DNA of 64,000 nucleotides, from the NCBI GenBank assembly GCA_947588995.1, contig CANPZI010000006.1:62001-126000 (forward strand), read 5' to 3'. The translations under genes were made by a program, and so were the position numbers. How positions within the stretch are numbered: the stretch's first letter is position 1; each line of letters begins with the position of its first letter. Positions 26,052-34,677 of the stretch are shown in pieces. The notes beneath the pieces were generated by a model. That model was not told the origin of the DNA and made no database searches. It worked only from the letters and a program-made list of their open reading frames with translations. This DNA comes from an uncultured Lachnospiraceae bacterium. GTDB taxonomy: Bacteria > Bacillota > Clostridia > Lachnospirales > Lachnospiraceae.

Positions 26052-28751
26052 ATGAGCAAGGAACTGGCAAAAACCTACGATCCGAAAGGAATAGAGGACA
26101 GACTGTACCGGAAGTGGATGGACAAAAAGTATTTTCACGCGGAGGTGGACGAGACGAAGAAACCGTTCACCATCGTGATTCCGCCCCCGAACATCACAGG
26201 TCAGCTCCACATGGGGCATGCGCTGGACAATACCATGCAGGATATCCTGATCCGCTATAAGAGGATGCAGGGGTATAATGCGCTCTGGCAGCCGGGCACC
26301 GACCATGCTTCCATCGCGACGGAGGTGCGCATCATCGAGAAGCTGAAAGAGGAGGGCATCTCAAAAGAAGATCTGGGGCGCGAGGGCTTCTTAAAGCGCG
26401 CCTGGGCGTGGAAAGAGGAGTACGGCGGCCGCATCATCAGCCAGCTCAAGAAGCTGGGCTCCTCCTGCGACTGGGACAGGGAGCGCTTCACGATGGACGA
26501 GGGATGCAACCGGGCGGTCACCGAAGTCTTCTGCAAGATGCACGAAAAAGGCTGGATTTACAAAGGCAGCAGGATTATCAACTGGTGCCCCGTGTGCAAT
26601 ACCTCGATTTCCGACGCGGAAGTGGAATACGAGGAACAGGTCGGACATTTCTGGCACATCAAATATCCGCTTGTGGACGAGAACGGACAGCCCAGCAAAA
26701 CGGAGTTTCTGGAGTTCGCTACCACACGTCCCGAGACGATGCTGGGCGATACCGCGGTGGCGGTCAACCCGAATGACGAAAGATACACTTATTTGAAAGG
26801 CAGACAGGTCTGGCTGCCGATCGTGAACAAGGCCATCCCTGTGGTGGAAGACGAGTATGTCGATATGGAGTTCGGTACGGGCGTGGTAAAGATCACGCCG
26901 GCACATGACCCGAATGACTTCGAGGTGGGCAGACGCCACAATCTGCCCGAGATCAACATCATGAACGACGATGCCACAATCAATGAGAACGGCGGCAGAT
27001 ATGCCGGTCTGGACCGCTATGAGGCGCGCAGGCAGATTGTGGAGGAGCTTGACCGGGAGGGGCTTCTCGTGCGCATCGAGGACTATACTCACAATGTGGG
27101 CACCCATGACCGCTGCGGGACGACCATTGAACCGCTGATCAAAAAACAGTGGTTCGTGAAGATGGATGAACTGATCAAACCGGCGGTAGAGGCTGTGAAG
27201 AACGGTGAGATTAAGCTGATTCCCGAACGTATGGACAAAACCTATTTCAACTGGACGGACAATATCCGCGACTGGTGCATCAGCCGGCAGCTCTGGTGGG
27301 GACATCGGATTCCGGCATACTACTGTGACAAGTGCGGCGAGGTGATTGTCGCAAAAGAGATGCCGAAAGTCTGCCCGAAGTGCGGCGAGACGCATTTCAC
27401 GCAGGATCCCGACACGCTGGACACCTGGTTTTCCTCGGCGCTGTGGCCGTTCTCCACGCTGGGCTGGCCTGACGAGACGCCGGAACTCAAGTATTTCTAT
27501 CCGACGGACGTGCTGGTGACGGGTTACGATATCATCTTTTTCTGGGTGATCCGCATGATCTTCTCCGGCTATGAGCAGATGGGTGAGAAACCGTTCCACA
27601 CCGTACTCTTCCATGGGCTGGTGCGCGACTCGCAGGGGCGCAAGATGAGCAAATCCCTCGGCAACGGCATCGATCCGCTGGAGATTATTGACAAATACGG
27701 CGCGGACGCGCTGCGCCTCACCCTGATCACGGGCAATGCGCCGGGCAACGATATGCGCTTCTACTATGAGAGAGTGGAGGCGAGCCGGAACTTCGCCAAC
27801 AAGGTGTGGAACGCGTCGCGCTTTATCATGATGAATATGGAACAGGCCGAGGAGAAGACAGGGGAGCGCGGCTGGGAAGTCTCCTATGATGAGATCAGGG
27901 CGCACCTGGAGCCGGCGGACAAGTGGATCCTGTCAAAACTGAACACGCTGATCGGTGAAATGACGGACAATATTGAACACTATGAGCTGGGCATCGCCGT
28001 GCAGAAAGTGTACGACTTTATCTGGGATGAATTCTGCGACTGGTACATCGAGATGGTGAAGCCGCGCCTGTACCAGAAAGATACGAAAGGGCATGACAGC
28101 AACAATGCGGCGCTGTGGACGTTAAAGACCGTTCTGATCGACGCCCTGAAGCTGCTGCATCCGTATATGCCTTTCATCACCGAGGAAATCTTCTGCACGA
28201 TCCAGAGTGAGGAGGAATCCATCATGATCTCTTCGTGGCCGAAGACGACGGACGACAGAGCCTACGGAACCGAGGAGCAGGCGATCGAGCTGATCAAGGA
28301 GGCGGTGCGCGGCATCCGCAATATCCGCACGCAGATGAATGTGGCGCCGAGCAGGAAAGCGGCGGTCTGTGTGGTCAGCGGCAGCGAGACGGTGCGCGCC
28401 GTTTTTGAGGAGGGCAGACTGTTCTTCGCCTCCCTCGCGGGCGCGTCCGAGGTGACGGTGCAGGCGGACAAGAGCGGCATCGCCGACGACGCGGTGTCGG
28501 TGGTGATTCCCGACGCCACGGTCTATATCCCTTTTGCGGAGCTGGTGGATATCAGTCAGGAGATCGAGCGCCTCACAAAAGAGGCGAAGCGTCTGGAGGG
28601 AGAGCTGGCGCGCGTAAACGGTATGCTGAACAACGAGCGCTTTATGGCGAAAGCGCCCGAGGCGAAAGTGGCGGAAGAGCGCGCGAAGCTGCAGAAGTAC
28701 ACACAGATGGCCGAGCAGGTGAGAGAGCGCCTGGGGCAGCTGCAGGGATAA
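26052..28751 (+). CDS. valS: valyl-tRNA synthetase
   Basis: Class Ia aminoacyl-tRNA synthetase of 899 residues, the usual length. The HIGH-type motif is in PPPNITGQLHMGHALD near residue 45, the editing domain in the middle, KMSKSLGNGIDP near 535, and a C-terminal coiled coil (ELVDISQEIERLTKEAKRLE) as in ValRS. The start at 26052 (MSKELAKTYDP) has AAAGGAG at 26038-26044; the frame is open farther upstream through repeats B and C, which is not protein coding in my view. It is controlled by the T-box leader and charges tRNA-Val. Confidence 0.97.
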   Translation: MSKELAKTYDPKGIEDRLYRKWMDKKYFHAEVDETKKPFTIVIPPPNITGQLHMGHALDNTMQDILIRYKRMQGYNALWQPGTDHASIATEVRIIEKLKEEGISKEDLGREGFLKRAWAWKEEYGGRIISQLKKLGSSCDWDRERFTMDEGCNRAVTEVFCKMHEKGWIYKGSRIINWCPVCNTSISDAEVEYEEQVGHFWHIKYPLVDENGQPSKTEFLEFATTRPETMLGDTAVAVNPNDERYTYLKGRQVWLPIVNKAIPVVEDEYVDMEFGTGVVKITPAHDPNDFEVGRRHNLPEINIMNDDATINENGGRYAGLDRYEARRQIVEELDREGLLVRIEDYTHNVGTHDRCGTTIEPLIKKQWFVKMDELIKPAVEAVKNGEIKLIPERMDKTYFNWTDNIRDWCISRQLWWGHRIPAYYCDKCGEVIVAKEMPKVCPKCGETHFTQDPDTLDTWFSSALWPFSTLGWPDETPELKYFYPTDVLVTGYDIIFFWVIRMIFSGYEQMGEKPFHTVLFHGLVRDSQGRKMSKSLGNGIDPLEIIDKYGADALRLTLITGNAPGNDMRFYYERVEASRNFANKVWNASRFIMMNMEQAEEKTGERGWEVSYDEIRAHLEPADKWILSKLNTLIGEMTDNIEHYELGIAVQKVYDFIWDEFCDWYIEMVKPRLYQKDTKGHDSNNAALWTLKTVLIDALKLLHPYMPFITEEIFCTIQSEEESIMISSWPKTTDDRAYGTEEQAIELIKEAVRGIRNIRTQMNVAPSRKAAVCVVSGSETVRAVFEEGRLFFASLAGASEVTVQADKSGIADDAVSVVIPDATVYIPFAELVDISQEIERLTKEAKRLEGELARVNGMLNNERFMAKAPEAKVAEERAKLQKYTQMAEQVRERLGQLQG

Positions 28752-28752
28752 T

Positions 28753-28812
28753 ATCTGTAACAGTTCGGCATCAGCGCAGCGGTTTGGCTGAAAGCGTGAC
28801 TGTTGCAAATAT
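28753..28812. repeat. imperfect inverted repeat between valS and the FapA gene
   Basis: ATATCTGTAACAGT (28753-28766) pairs at 12 of 14 positions with ACTGTTGCAAATAT (28799-28812), and the loop itself contains CAGC/GCTG pairing. The inner block GCGCAGCGGTTTGG resembles part of the repeats at 30.45-30.68 kb. It could terminate valS or be a degenerate dispersed repeat. Confidence 0.45.
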
Positions 28813-28912
28813 CTTGCCGTCTTGTGCATTTAAGACTGGAAAAATAGGGAGAGTTAGTGTAAAGTATTATTAGAGATAGTATGTTCGCAGAGAAAAGAGG
28901 CAGGTGAGTTGC

Positions 28913-30448
28913 GTGGCGGAGGTGCAATTTTCCGCAGATCAGCTGAATAAATTGAAAAACGCCATGACGCGCGCGTCACAGTCGGAGGGCGCGGCAAAGC
29001 CGGAGGCACCGGGAAGCCCGGCGGCGCCTCTTCACCAGCCGACGAGGGCGGGCGGCGAGATGTTCGCCGAGCCGGAGGATCGTCTGGCGAGAGGAACCTA
29101 TCTGCGCGTCGAGAAAGACGCGATGACGGCGTGGCTCTATCTGATGCCGCCCGAGGAGGGGCAGTATTACACTAAGCGAGATCTGGAGACTTTCCTGGAG
29201 CACAGGGGCGTCATCAAGGGCTTTCACAGCTCCAACCTCTCCGCGATGATCAAGAAAAAGGTCTACAACCGGGAGATCATCGTGGCGCAGGGACAGCAGA
29301 GCGTGGACGGCAAGGACGGCTATTTCGAGTATCTCTTCTCGCCCGACGAGTACGGAGCGCCCAAGATCAGGGAGGACGGCTCCGTGGATTATACCAATAT
29401 GAGCGCGCTGCAGAATGTGCGCCAGGGCGACAAGGTTGCGATTTATCACTATGCGGTGCAGGGCATAGACGGCTATACGGTGTACGGCGGGGAACTGAAG
29501 TCCAAGCCGGCCAAGGATCTGCCGCCCATCAGAGGCAGAGGCATCACGAGGGAGAATAACGAGTACTTCGCGCTGTCCGACGGCAAGATCGAGGCGAAGC
29601 AGGGCAAGATTGATATTCAGAAAGTGCATCAGATCGTGGGCGATGTGACCATGATCATCGGCAAGATCGAATTTTTTGGCGATGTCATCATCAACGGCAA
29701 TGTGGAGAGCGGCGTCACGATCCGCGCGGGGCGCAATATCGAGGTACACGGCACGACGGGGTGTGCGTCTCTCTTTGCGGGAGGCGACGTGATCCTTTCG
29801 CGCGGTATTCAGGGCGGCGGCAAGATATCCGCCCGCGGGAGCGTGTTCGCGGATTTTATCGAGAATACGACGGTGGAGGCAGGCGGAACGGTGCAGTCCA
29901 ACACCATCCTGAACGCGCAGATTTATGCGAAAGATAAAGTGATTACCACGGGAAAGAGAGGCTGCATCATCGGCGGCTATACACACGGCCTGAAAGGCAT
30001 CGAGGCTATGGCGGTGGGCAGCGACGTGGAGGTGCGGACGATCCTGCACTGCGGATACGAGCCGGAGGCTTACGAGCGGCTGGTGGAGATGCGCAGACAG
30101 GAGACGGAGGCGAAAGAGGCGCTGGCAAATCTGGTCGAGGCCATGACGGACGCGCTGCGCGAGAAGCGTCTTCGGGGTTCCAGCACGTCGGCGGCGACGG
30201 AGGCGAAGCTCTCCGCCTGGAATAAACAGAAAGATTTGCTCTTCTCGCAGCTGGATGCGATCAGCCAGGAGAGGGAGCAGCTGGAGGAACTGGTGGAGAG
30301 CAGCAGGGGCGCCAGCATCAAGGTAGACGGCTATGTCTACCGCAACGTCATCATCGGCATCAACGCGGAGCAGATGGTGGTGGAGAAAGATACCCGTTTC
30401 ATGCGCTACAGCGCCGACAAAGGCATCATAGAAGCAAGCGTCATGTGA
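28913..30448 (+). CDS. FapA family (DUF342) protein
   Basis: Protein of about 511 residues with the DUF342/FapA beta-solenoid core: KGFHSSNLSAMIKKKVYNRE, GNVESGVTIRAGRNIEVHGT, GGDVILSRGIQGGGKISARG and FIENTTVEAGGTVQSNTIL. A C-terminal coiled coil (AWNKQKDLLFSQLDAISQER) follows. The start is chosen as GTG at 28913, with AGGTGAG at 28902-28908; GTG at 28904 is too close to its ribosome site. The family is named for a flagellar assembly protein but no flagellar genes are in the window, so another role is possible. The preceding spacer (28752-28912) holds a long imperfect hairpin. Confidence 0.82.
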   Translation: MAEVQFSADQLNKLKNAMTRASQSEGAAKPEAPGSPAAPLHQPTRAGGEMFAEPEDRLARGTYLRVEKDAMTAWLYLMPPEEGQYYTKRDLETFLEHRGVIKGFHSSNLSAMIKKKVYNREIIVAQGQQSVDGKDGYFEYLFSPDEYGAPKIREDGSVDYTNMSALQNVRQGDKVAIYHYAVQGIDGYTVYGGELKSKPAKDLPPIRGRGITRENNEYFALSDGKIEAKQGKIDIQKVHQIVGDVTMIIGKIEFFGDVIINGNVESGVTIRAGRNIEVHGTTGCASLFAGGDVILSRGIQGGGKISARGSVFADFIENTTVEAGGTVQSNTILNAQIYAKDKVITTGKRGCIIGGYTHGLKGIEAMAVGSDVEVRTILHCGYEPEAYERLVEMRRQETEAKEALANLVEAMTDALREKRLRGSSTSAATEAKLSAWNKQKDLLFSQLDAISQEREQLEELVESSRGASIKVDGYVYRNVIIGINAEQMVVEKDTRFMRYSADKGIIEASVM

Positions 30449-30451
30449 CGA

Positions 30452-30500
30452 GCGCAGAGGAAAACCAAGCGACGCGCAGCGGCATTTGGTTTTCCTGCGC
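30452..30500. repeat. long hairpin directly after the FapA gene
   Basis: GCGCA (30452-30456) and GGAAAACCAA (30459-30468) pair with TTGGTTTTCC (30486-30495) and TGCGC (30496-30500), leaving a GA bulge. The 29-bp core from 30463 to 30491 recurs identically at 30655-30683. Confidence 0.75.
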
Positions 30501-30535
30501 CGTCAACGAGCAAGCCGTCTGCGCAGCAGACCCGG

Positions 30536-30638
30536 AAGCGCCGATAGGCGCGGGCTTGCGAGTCTGCATTAAAAGCAGAGGAAAAGCAAGCGTAAAGCAA
30601 GCGCCGACAGGCGCAGGCTTGCGAGTCTGCATTAGAAG
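30536..30638. repeat. two 40-bp direct repeats in the FapA-folC spacer
   Basis: Segment 30536-30575 recurs at 30599-30638 with three differences. Each unit has AAGCGCCGA, AGGCGC and GGCTTGCGAGTCTGCATTA; TTGCGAGTCTGC is shared with repeat copy D at 46 kb. The whole 250-bp spacer is built from these units and the hairpin units on either side. Confidence 0.75.
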
Positions 30639-30654
30639 CGTTAGAGCAGAAAGA

Positions 30655-30683
30655 AACCAAGCGACGCGCAGCGGCATTTGGTT
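30655..30683. repeat. second copy of the 29-bp hairpin repeat
   Basis: Identical to 30463-30491, with arms AACCAA (30655-30660) and TTGGTT (30678-30683). It lies just before the ribosome site of folC. Confidence 0.75.
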
Positions 30684-30698
30684 GGCTTTAGGATAATC

Positions 30699-32021
30699 AT
30701 GTTGGAACAAATCACGACTTACGCCGCAGCCGAGGATTATATTAACGCTATCCCCCGCTTTACCGGCAAGAGCAGTATTGAAGATACCCGCAGGTTTCTG
30801 GCGCACATGGGGAATCCGGGCACAGACAGAAAGATCATACACATCGCCGGCACAAACGGAAAAGGTTCTGTTTGTGCCTATTTGTGTTCTGTCTTTCGCC
30901 GGGCCGGCATCTCGGCGGGCATGTTCACCTCGCCCCACCTAGTTGCCATGCGGGAGCGCATGGCGGTGAACGGGCGGATTGCCGCTGAGGAGGAATTTCT
31001 GGAGGCTTTCCGTTTTGTGGCGGACAGGCTGGGAGACCTGCCCCCCGAATTGGCGGCAAAGTCGTATCACCCGAGTTTTTTTGAGTTTTTGTTCTTTATG
31101 GCGATGTATTTCTTCGACCGCGCGGGCGCGGAGTATATTGTGCTGGAGACGGGACTCGGCGGCAGGCTGGATGCCACCAATGCGGTGACGGAGAAAGCGC
31201 TGTGCGTCATCACTTCCATCGGGTACGATCACATGGAATATCTGGGGGACACCCTGGGGGACATTGCGGCCGAGAAAGCGGGCATTCTGCGCCGGGGCGT
31301 GCCGGTGGTTTACCCTGTGCTGCAGCCGGAGGCGACGGCGCGCATCGAGGTCTGCGCCGCCGAAGCGGGGGCGGTCTGTGTGCCGGTTTCGCCCGAGGCG
31401 ATAAAAGAAATAAAGATTCGGCATAAAACGATTGATTTTTCTCTTCAATTCAACTATGATGAATATATTGGCTTTACTGTGTCCACGCCGGCACTCTATC
31501 AGGTTCAGAATGCCGCGCTGGCTGTCAGAGCGCTGTTGTGCCTGGAGGACGGGCGCATTACGGTACCGGTCATGCAGGAGGGCATCCGCGGGATGGTCTG
31601 GGAGGGCAGAATGGAGGAAATCCTGCCGTCCGTCTACCTCGACGGCGCCCACAACATAGACGGGATACGCGCTTTTTTGGATACGGTGAAAGCACAGCCC
31701 GGCAGCGGGAGGCGGAAGCTGCTGTTCTCGGTGGTGAGAGATAAGCAGTATCAGGCACTGATCCGTGAGATTGCGCTGTCAGGTCTGTTTGACGAGATCG
31801 GCGTGGTGCAGCTTCACGGTGAGCGCGCACTGCCGCTGGACATGCTGCAGGATACTTTCGGACAATATACAGATCTGCCGTGCACGGCATACGGCGATCT
31901 GCGGGACGCCGTGGCGGATCTTAAGGCCGTCGGGGACGCCGGAGACAGAGCGTATATTGTCGGTTCACTATATTTGGCGGGCGAGATCAAAGCCCTTTTA
32001 AGGAGGCCCGGACGTGATTGA
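30699..32021 (+). CDS. folC: folylpolyglutamate synthase/dihydrofolate synthase
   Basis: Mur-ligase family enzyme of 440 residues that adds glutamate to folates. The P-loop is AGTNGKGSVCAYL, followed by MFTSPHLVAMRERM, GLGGRLDATNAV, TSIGYDHMEYLGDTLGDIA (with the family KAGI motif after it) and SVYLDGAHNIDG. The start at 30699 has AGGA at 30689-30692. It ends 3 bp inside a small downstream gene. The region before it is made of repeats, so its promoter is unclear. Confidence 0.93.
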   Translation: MLEQITTYAAAEDYINAIPRFTGKSSIEDTRRFLAHMGNPGTDRKIIHIAGTNGKGSVCAYLCSVFRRAGISAGMFTSPHLVAMRERMAVNGRIAAEEEFLEAFRFVADRLGDLPPELAAKSYHPSFFEFLFFMAMYFFDRAGAEYIVLETGLGGRLDATNAVTEKALCVITSIGYDHMEYLGDTLGDIAAEKAGILRRGVPVVYPVLQPEATARIEVCAAEAGAVCVPVSPEAIKEIKIRHKTIDFSLQFNYDEYIGFTVSTPALYQVQNAALAVRALLCLEDGRITVPVMQEGIRGMVWEGRMEEILPSVYLDGAHNIDGIRAFLDTVKAQPGSGRRKLLFSVVRDKQYQALIREIALSGLFDEIGVVQLHGERALPLDMLQDTFGQYTDLPCTAYGDLRDAVADLKAVGDAGDRAYIVGSLYLAGEIKALLRRPGRD

Positions 32022-32166
32022 TTTTGAGGAAGAGCTGAAGAAATTCCATCCCAGTCTGGAAGTGGAGGACGCGGAGGAAGCGATATACAATCAGGATCTG
32101 ACGGATATGGCGGATCTGATGGTTAAGGTAGTCAAGGAATCGAAGAAGACGAATGTGACGGAATAG
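32014..32166 (+). CDS. small conserved-looking acidic protein, 50 residues
   Basis: GTG start at 32014 with a perfect AGGAGG at 32001-32006, 7 nt upstream, overlapping the folC stop by 8 bp. The product begins MIDFEEELKKFHPSLEVEDA and ends KESKKTNVTE; it is acidic at the start and Lys rich at the end, with probable helices and no signal. It ends 13 bp before the TPR gene, so it is translated within a folC operon. I recognise no family. The strong ribosome site and tight spacing argue that it is real. Confidence 0.65.
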   Translation: MIDFEEELKKFHPSLEVEDAEEAIYNQDLTDMADLMVKVVKESKKTNVTE

Positions 32167-32179
32167 GGGATTGGCATAG

Positions 32180-33595
32180 ATGGTTTGTTATCAGTGCGGC
32201 TGTACGCTGTCCGAACATGATTTCTGTACAAGCTGCGGCGCCGATGTAGCCCTATACAAAAAAATTATCTATATCTCCAACCGTTTTTACAACGAGGGCT
32301 TGGAGAGGGCGAATGTCAGAGATCTGACGGGCGCTGTCACCAGTTTGCGGCAGAGCTTAAAATTTAATAAAAATAACGTGGAGGCACGAAACCTGCTGGG
32401 GCTTGTCTATTTCGAGACGGGCGAGGTGGTGGCGGCCTTGAGCGAGTGGGTGATCAGCAAGAATCTGCGGCCCAGGAAGAATATCGCGGACGACTATATC
32501 GACATGATCCAGACGAACCAGAGCCGTCTGGACATCATCAATCAGACGATTAAAAAATACAATCAGGCGCTCACCTACTGCAATCAGGAAAGCCTGGATC
32601 TTGCGGTGATTCAGCTGAAGAAAGTCCTGTCCTTAAATCCGAAGTTTGTCCGGGCGCATCAGCTTCTGGCGCTTTTGTATATCAACGGCGAAGAGTGGGA
32701 GAAAGCCAAGCGGGAATTGACAAAATGTCTCGAGATCGATACGAACAACACGGTGACGCTGCGCTATCTGAAAGAAGTGGACGAGATGCTGCTGCCGGAG
32801 GATGGCGTCAGAAATTCGTCGAAGAAGCGGAAGTCCGAGGAGATTGTCAAGTACCAGAGCGGTAACGAGACGATCATTCAGCCCGTGAATATGAAAGAGG
32901 GAAAGAGCGTCACCTCGCTGCTCAACCTCGGTATCGGTGTGGCCATCGGCGTGGCTATCGCCTTTTTCCTGATTCTGCCGGCGAGAATACAGACGGCAAA
33001 GGCGGGGATCGACGAGCAGCTGCGCAAGGTGAGCGAACAGTCGGACGCGAAGACCGCGACGATCGACGAACTGCAGCTTCAGCTGAGCCAGCTGACGGCT
33101 GACAACGATGCGCTGCAGCAGGATCTGGAGGGGTATCTCGGCACGGACGGCACGCTGAAATCCGTGGACAGTCTGATGCAGGCGGCGCAGGCCTATCTCA
33201 ATAACCCGGAGGATGTCACTGCGGTGGCGGACTATCTGGAGGAGATTGAGGAGGAGGAGCCCGGGACGGAGACGGATCGCTCCGAGGCTTACACGAACCT
33301 CTACGATACGCTGATCTCTCTGGTGGGCGCGGATATCGCGGCGGCGTATTACGACGACGGATACGAGGCGTACCGGCAGGACAACTACGAGGATGCGATT
33401 CCGAATCTGGAGAAAGCGTTCAAGTACGATCCCGGCAACGGCGAGGCGCTTTATGACCTCGCGAATTCCTACTATCGGGCGGGGCAGGAAGATAAGGCCA
33501 GAGAGACTTACCAGAAAGTTATCGAACTGTTCCCGGATACGGAGAAAGCAAGCAAATCCGAAGAGTTTCTGGCGGGTTTGGAGAATCAGGACTGA
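32180..33595 (+). CDS. zinc-ribbon TPR membrane protein
   Basis: Protein of 471 residues. Residues 3-25 form a small zinc ribbon with CYQCG and CTSCG. Cytosolic TPR-like repeats follow at about 30-200 (AVTSLRQSLKFNKNNVEARN, VIQLKKVLSLNPKFVRAHQL). A single membrane helix lies near 250-272 (LGIGVAIGVAIAFFLILP), then a coiled coil and a second TPR set outside (YEAYRQDNYEDAIPNLEKAF, NSYYRAGQEDKARETYQKVI). TPRs on both sides of the membrane suggest an assembly scaffold. The function is unknown. The ribosome site is weak. Confidence 0.75.
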   Translation: MVCYQCGCTLSEHDFCTSCGADVALYKKIIYISNRFYNEGLERANVRDLTGAVTSLRQSLKFNKNNVEARNLLGLVYFETGEVVAALSEWVISKNLRPRKNIADDYIDMIQTNQSRLDIINQTIKKYNQALTYCNQESLDLAVIQLKKVLSLNPKFVRAHQLLALLYINGEEWEKAKRELTKCLEIDTNNTVTLRYLKEVDEMLLPEDGVRNSSKKRKSEEIVKYQSGNETIIQPVNMKEGKSVTSLLNLGIGVAIGVAIAFFLILPARIQTAKAGIDEQLRKVSEQSDAKTATIDELQLQLSQLTADNDALQQDLEGYLGTDGTLKSVDSLMQAAQAYLNNPEDVTAVADYLEEIEEEEPGTETDRSEAYTNLYDTLISLVGADIAAAYYDDGYEAYRQDNYEDAIPNLEKAFKYDPGNGEALYDLANSYYRAGQEDKARETYQKVIELFPDTEKASKSEEFLAGLENQD

Positions 33596-33622
33596 AGAGA
33601 AACCACATAGAAGTACGAAAGA

Positions 33623-33656
33623 GAAAGGACATGGCATACGCCGTGTCCTTTCTTGC
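33623..33656 (+). terminator. terminator hairpin between the TPR gene and spoIIAA
   Basis: GAAAGGACA (33623-33631) pairs perfectly with TGTCCTTTC (33644-33652). The T-run is interrupted (TTTCTTGCG), so some read-through into the spoIIA operon is possible. Confidence 0.7.
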
Positions 33657-33713
33657 GTGCAGAAGTCTGCCGGGAGGCGCGCAGAGACAGGTGGCAAAGG
33701 AGGTATGCACAGC

Positions 33714-34031
33714 GTGGAAGACTTTCAGGTGATAAATCACTATCTGATGATAAGACTGCCGGAGGAGATCGATCATCACGAATCGGTTGACATCAGTTCC
33801 AGAGCGGACCGCTATATTCTGTCCGGCAGCGTGGAGAACGTAGTTTTCGATTTTGAGCGGACGACCTTTATGGACAGTTCCGGAATCGGGATCATTCTGG
33901 GGAGATACAGGAAGGTTTCCTGTTTCGGCGGCAAGGTGTATGCCGTCAACGCGGACAGCCGGATCCGGCGGATTCTGTTGATGTCCGGTCTTGAAAATGT
34001 GGTGGAGATCATGGAGCCGCAGAAGAAGTGA
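33714..34031 (+). CDS. spoIIAA: anti-sigma F factor antagonist SpoIIAA
   Basis: STAS-domain protein of about 105 residues that releases sigma F when dephosphorylated. The phosphorylation site is in FMDSSGIGIILGRYR, with Ser near residue 55. The start is taken as GTG at 33714, because AAAGGAGG at 33697-33704 touches the ATG at 33705 directly and would leave no spacing. It is followed by spoIIAB and sigF, the classical order, but separated from spoIIAB by an unusual structured insert of about 150 bp. No sigma-H promoter was recognised in the short upstream region. Confidence 0.92.
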   Translation: MEDFQVINHYLMIRLPEEIDHHESVDISSRADRYILSGSVENVVFDFERTTFMDSSGIGIILGRYRKVSCFGGKVYAVNADSRIRRILLMSGLENVVEIMEPQKK

Positions 34032-34035
34032 GAAT

Positions 34036-34189
34036 GGAGGTTAGTGTGAAAAATCACACTGATGTGCTGATTCTTCACACGGGAGTTTGTGCCGGAGCGT
34101 CACAAACTCCCCTGATGGCAGACGCGAATTTGAGATTCGCGTCGCCCCGTCGCGAGAACGCTCCGGAAAGGAGGTAGTGTGAAAAATGA
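34036..34189 (+). other. structured insert between spoIIAA and spoIIAB
   Basis: The ribosome site and start region of spoIIAB (GGAGG, then TAGTGTGAAAAAT, 34170-34187) has an upstream copy at 34036-34054 differing by one extra T. Between them lie a 7-bp hairpin (34043-34060), a perfect 11-bp hairpin GGGAGTTTGTG/CACAAACTCCC (34081-34091, 34101-34111) and a perfect 9-bp hairpin (34121-34129, 34135-34143). The 9-nt loop CCGGAGCGT (34092-34100) is exactly complementary to ACGCTCCGG (34158-34166), which abuts the spoIIAB ribosome site. It looks like an inserted element with a duplicated flank, and may act as an RNA switch. Confidence 0.7.
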
Positions 34190-34674
34190 TCGAGATAGCG
34201 GAAAAGAGAGAGATCGGGGCGGTGACCAATGAGATCAGGGTGGAGCTCGCCGCGGTGTCCGACAATGAGGCCTTTGCGAGGATGGCTGTGGCGGCGTTTA
34301 TCGCGCCGCTCAATCCGACGTTAGAGGAGATGGCGGATGTCAAGACCGCCGTGTCCGAGGCGGTCACGAACGCCGTCATACACGGTTACGAGAACAGGGA
34401 GGACAAAGACGACAAGGTACTTATGGTATGCGCGCTTCGGGGCGACGTGCTGGAGGTGGAGATCTCGGATCAGGGCGTGGGCATCGAGGACGTGGAAGCC
34501 GCGATGACGCCCATGTACACGAGCAAGCCGGATCTGGAGCGTTCCGGGATGGGATTTTCCTTTATGGAGGCCTTTATGGACGACCTGGAGGTACATTCCG
34601 AGCCGGGCTGCGGGACGAGCGTGAAAATGTGCAAGAAGATCGGCACACGTCCGTGGATCGACAGCGAGGAATAG
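34186..34674 (+). CDS. spoIIAB: anti-sigma F factor SpoIIAB
   Basis: GHKL-type serine kinase and anti-sigma factor of 162 residues (about 145 in Bacillus). The N-box is KTAVSEAVTNAVIHGYE, G1 is ISDQGVGIED, G2 is RSGMGFSFMEAFMD. It binds sigma F and phosphorylates SpoIIAA. The ATG at 34186 has AAAGGAGG at 34167-34174, 11 nt upstream. It ends 3 bp before sigF. Translation may be affected by the structured element in front of it. Confidence 0.94.
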   Translation: MIEIAEKREIGAVTNEIRVELAAVSDNEAFARMAVAAFIAPLNPTLEEMADVKTAVSEAVTNAVIHGYENREDKDDKVLMVCALRGDVLEVEISDQGVGIEDVEAAMTPMYTSKPDLERSGMGFSFMEAFMDDLEVHSEPGCGTSVKMCKKIGTRPWIDSEE

Positions 34675-34677
34675 CCG

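Noticed and set aside
28904-30448. FapA-family protein as evidence for flagella
   Set aside because: No other flagellar gene is in the window, and the DUF342 family is widespread outside flagellar systems.
30445-30696. Short open frames on both strands in the FapA-folC spacer
   Set aside because: They simply read through the repeat units and have no start signals.
34034-34177. 47-codon gene between spoIIAA and spoIIAB
   Set aside because: No good ribosome site, and the sequence is dominated by inverted repeats; kept only as a possible coupling frame in the findings.
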